Assembly (NCBI GenBank): GCA_018667995.1
Contig: JABIQT010000384.1
Span: forward strand, 1 to 8,841
Length of the DNA: 8,841 nt
Direction: 5' to 3'
Origin: Candidatus Latescibacterota bacterium
Lineage (GTDB): Bacteria > JAAXHH01 > JABIQT01
Shown: positions 6,991-8,841 of the stretch, one piece after another
Layout of the letters: each line of letters starts with the position of its first letter
How positions within the stretch are numbered: the first letter of the stretch is position 1
Notes under the pieces: generated by a model
Databases searched by the model: none
Told to the model about the DNA's origin: nothing
Seen by the model: the letters and a program-made list of their open reading frames with translations, nothing else
Program-made: the position numbers and the translations under genes

Positions 6991-8841
6991 ATGAAGAAGT
7001 CCCTCATCGCAATGTCGCTTGCCGTGCTACTGGCGGTGACACTTCCGCTGGCAATTCTTAAACTTGCATACCCGCCTGAGTACCTCAAGGATGTTGTATT
7101 GCTGGAGGCCGGTAGGCGTTTGAAGAGGGAGATCGCGATCCAGGATGTTTCCTTGCAGGTCCTCCCAAGTATCGGAATCCGCGTATCAGGGGTTGAAGTA
7201 TTCGAGGCAGAAGGAGCACAGCCGCGAGAGGCCTCGATCCGGCTCGGAAGTTTTCTGATGAGCTTGGAGATTTTACCGTTGTTGAACCAACAATTGGTCA
7301 TCAATGAATTTGTGCTCTCAGCACCAGCGATTAATCTGCTCGTAACAGCAGAAGGATCCAGTCTAGACGGCCTGTTTGGCGGCGAGATCGATGAAGAAGC
7401 TTCATCCGCTTCAACCGCAGGGGAAGCATCAGCTCTCGACGTTGACGTTCATCACATTCGTATTAATGACGGCGAATTCAACTTTAAGGACTCGGCCACT
7501 GGAACTATCGTTGAAGTGGCCAAAATAGAGATCAATTCCGGATTGACGCTCAAAGACAACGGAAATCAACTCGACTTTGTCGGCTTTCTACGCGCCGGAA
7601 CGATCCGCTACTCATCAATTGATACGCAGGTTGAGGATATAACCTGTGCGTTGGATTTTGATGTAGGGGTCGACTACTCGTCCGACACTATAGTAATTAA
7701 GAATACCACAGTATCGTTCAATGAACTTCCTCTGCTGCTGAATGGAGATATTGAGGGATTTCAGTCCGAAAATCCCAATTATTCCCTTGTTTACAAGTCA
7801 AACGCCTTGACCCTACAGGCACTTCTCGCGGCAATACCGGAGGACATAATTGATGAGAGGGATGTGGGATCGGGGGACGGACAGATCAGTATATCCGGAT
7901 CCGTCTCAGGAGTAATGGGAAGCTCCGAGGCCCCAAACATAGAGACCGATTTGACAATAACTGATGTGCGGTATGATGCACCTGGATTACCGGTTTCGAT
8001 TGCCGATGCCAATGGAGATTTCAGCTTAAATCAAGGTATGATTGGACTGGACGGATTCAGCGCTAGACTTGGTCGCTCTGACGTCGCCATCTCAGCCAGT
8101 TACGGTCCGATCCAGCAAGGAGCGTCGTCGATATCATCTCCATCGTTGCGCGCGGAGATCTCGTCCCAGTATCTCGACCTGGATGAACTGGTTCCAGCTG
8201 TCGAGGAGCCTGAGGGTCCGACTCCATATGAACCAATGCCGGATATAGCCATATCGGCAGGATTCTCGGGTAGCAAAGTAATGCTCCGCGGTATTGAAAT
8301 GAGTGATCTGAAACTAACGGCTACAGCGGGAGATCAGATACTGAGATTGACAGATATTAACGCCAGAATGTACGGGGGATCGTTTACCGGATCGATCGTT
8401 CAGGACTTAACCGATATCTCAAAGCCGGCGGTACAGGTGGACGCTCGCATGAGCGAATTGGCGACAGGTGACATTATCTCTGAATTCCTACCCATTGGAA
8501 AATCACTGAATGGCACTCTCTCATCCACAATCTCCGCATCCACAATTCTTGATCAGCTGGGAAATCCGGTGGATCAAGCACTGAATGGTTTTGGGGACTT
8601 GGCCGTCAGTGAAGGCAAAATCATGAACTGGCCTCCATTTCAGAAAATGGCTGGTTTCCTGAAGCTCAAGAATAGTGAAGCGATCAACTTTCAGTCACTT
8701 ACCGGTGGATTCAGAGTCGACAATGGCAGATTGATCACACCGGATTTGACGATGGTAGGACCGGTCGGCAAATGGAATATTGAGGGCTCTGCAGGCCTGG
8801 ATGGTTCCCTTTCATTTGCTGTGTTGACAGAGTTGCCGGCG
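6991..8841 (+). CDS. AsmA-family envelope protein, C-terminus cut by window edge
   Basis: AsmA-family proteins are inner-membrane-anchored periplasmic proteins of diderm bacteria; characterised members are implicated in outer-membrane homeostasis and phospholipid transport between membranes. 617 codons are visible with no stop before the right edge. Residues 4-26 form one hydrophobic signal-anchor after MKK. Then comes the typical AsmA start, with PEYLKDVVLLEAGRRLKREI (29-48) and VLPSIGIRVSGVEV (57-70). The rest is rich in alternating beta-strand patterns, broken by an Ala/Ser/Glu-rich linker (about 131-149) and a Pro/Glu-rich linker (402-416). From about residue 440 the sequence fits the AsmA C-terminal region, for example LTDINARMYGGSFTGSI (453-469), an LNGTL segment (506-510) and FRVDNGRLITPDLTMVGPVG (574-593). 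It is transcribed away from nuoA. The family call is good; the specific role and full length are unknown. Confidence 0.85.
   Translation, partial: MKKSLIAMSLAVLLAVTLPLAILKLAYPPEYLKDVVLLEAGRRLKREIAIQDVSLQVLPSIGIRVSGVEVFEAEGAQPREASIRLGSFLMSLEILPLLNQQLVINEFVLSAPAINLLVTAEGSSLDGLFGGEIDEEASSASTAGEASALDVDVHHIRINDGEFNFKDSATGTIVEVAKIEINSGLTLKDNGNQLDFVGFLRAGTIRYSSIDTQVEDITCALDFDVGVDYSSDTIVIKNTTVSFNELPLLLNGDIEGFQSENPNYSLVYKSNALTLQALLAAIPEDIIDERDVGSGDGQISISGSVSGVMGSSEAPNIETDLTITDVRYDAPGLPVSIADANGDFSLNQGMIGLDGFSARLGRSDVAISASYGPIQQGASSISSPSLRAEISSQYLDLDELVPAVEEPEGPTPYEPMPDIAISAGFSGSKVMLRGIEMSDLKLTATAGDQILRLTDINARMYGGSFTGSIVQDLTDISKPAVQVDARMSELATGDIISEFLPIGKSLNGTLSSTISASTILDQLGNPVDQALNGFGDLAVSEGKIMNWPPFQKMAGFLKLKNSEAINFQSLTGGFRVDNGRLITPDLTMVGPVGKWNIEGSAGLDGSLSFAVLTELPA

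Noticed and set aside
6960-7304. 114-codon minus-strand open frame near the start of the AsmA-like gene
   Set aside because: It is antisense to the plus-strand AsmA-like frame, which has a strong ribosome site, a signal-anchor and a continuous 617-codon frame.
1-8841. Search by eye for CRISPR arrays, tRNA or rRNA genes, insertion sequences and long repeats
   Set aside because: None seen: no regularly spaced repeats, no transposase-like frame, and nearly all bases are accounted for by coding sequence.

Overview
The window is almost entirely a complex I (NADH:quinone oxidoreductase) operon on the minus strand, followed by a divergent AsmA-family gene on the plus strand. The organism looks like a diderm (Gram-negative type) bacterium with a respiratory chain. 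Full NADH-module subunits (NuoE, NuoF, NuoG) show that its complex I takes electrons from NADH, and AsmA-family proteins belong to envelope biology of cells with an outer membrane. The phylum cannot be fixed from this sequence. The separate (unfused) nuoC and nuoD, the compact NuoG and the gene order fit an uncultured or little-studied lineage better than an enterobacterium, but that is inference.

Layout in transcription order on the minus strand: nuoA (6693-6343), nuoB (6352-5882), pyrE (5818-5177), nuoC (5174-4629), nuoD (4616-3327), nuoE (3322-2843), nuoF (2836-1472) and nuoG (1469 to beyond the left edge). Gaps between neighbours are 2 to 12 bases, or a 10-base overlap for nuoA/nuoB. The one exception is a 63-base gap between nuoB and pyrE. 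The genes are therefore very likely one transcript with coupled translation. All the iron-sulfur ligands expected in NuoB (N2), NuoE (N1a), NuoF (N3) and the visible part of NuoG (N1b, N5, N4, N7) are present, as are the quinone-site His and Tyr of NuoD, so the enzyme looks functional. The membrane subunits NuoH-N, apart from NuoA, are not in the window and may follow nuoG.

The standout feature is pyrE (orotate phosphoribosyltransferase, pyrimidine synthesis), which sits inside the operon between nuoB and nuoC, two bases ahead of nuoC. It looks intact. Orotate is produced by dihydroorotate dehydrogenase, which in many bacteria passes electrons to the same quinone pool used by complex I, so a regulatory or metabolic link is conceivable but unproven.

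The 297-base region 6694-6990 separates nuoA from the divergent AsmA-like gene. It holds a candidate promoter on each strand, each with an exact TTGACA -35 box, and between them two terminator-like hairpins facing opposite ways. The AsmA-like gene (6991 to the right edge, 617 codons seen, open) encodes a protein with one N-terminal membrane anchor and a long beta-rich periplasmic portion.
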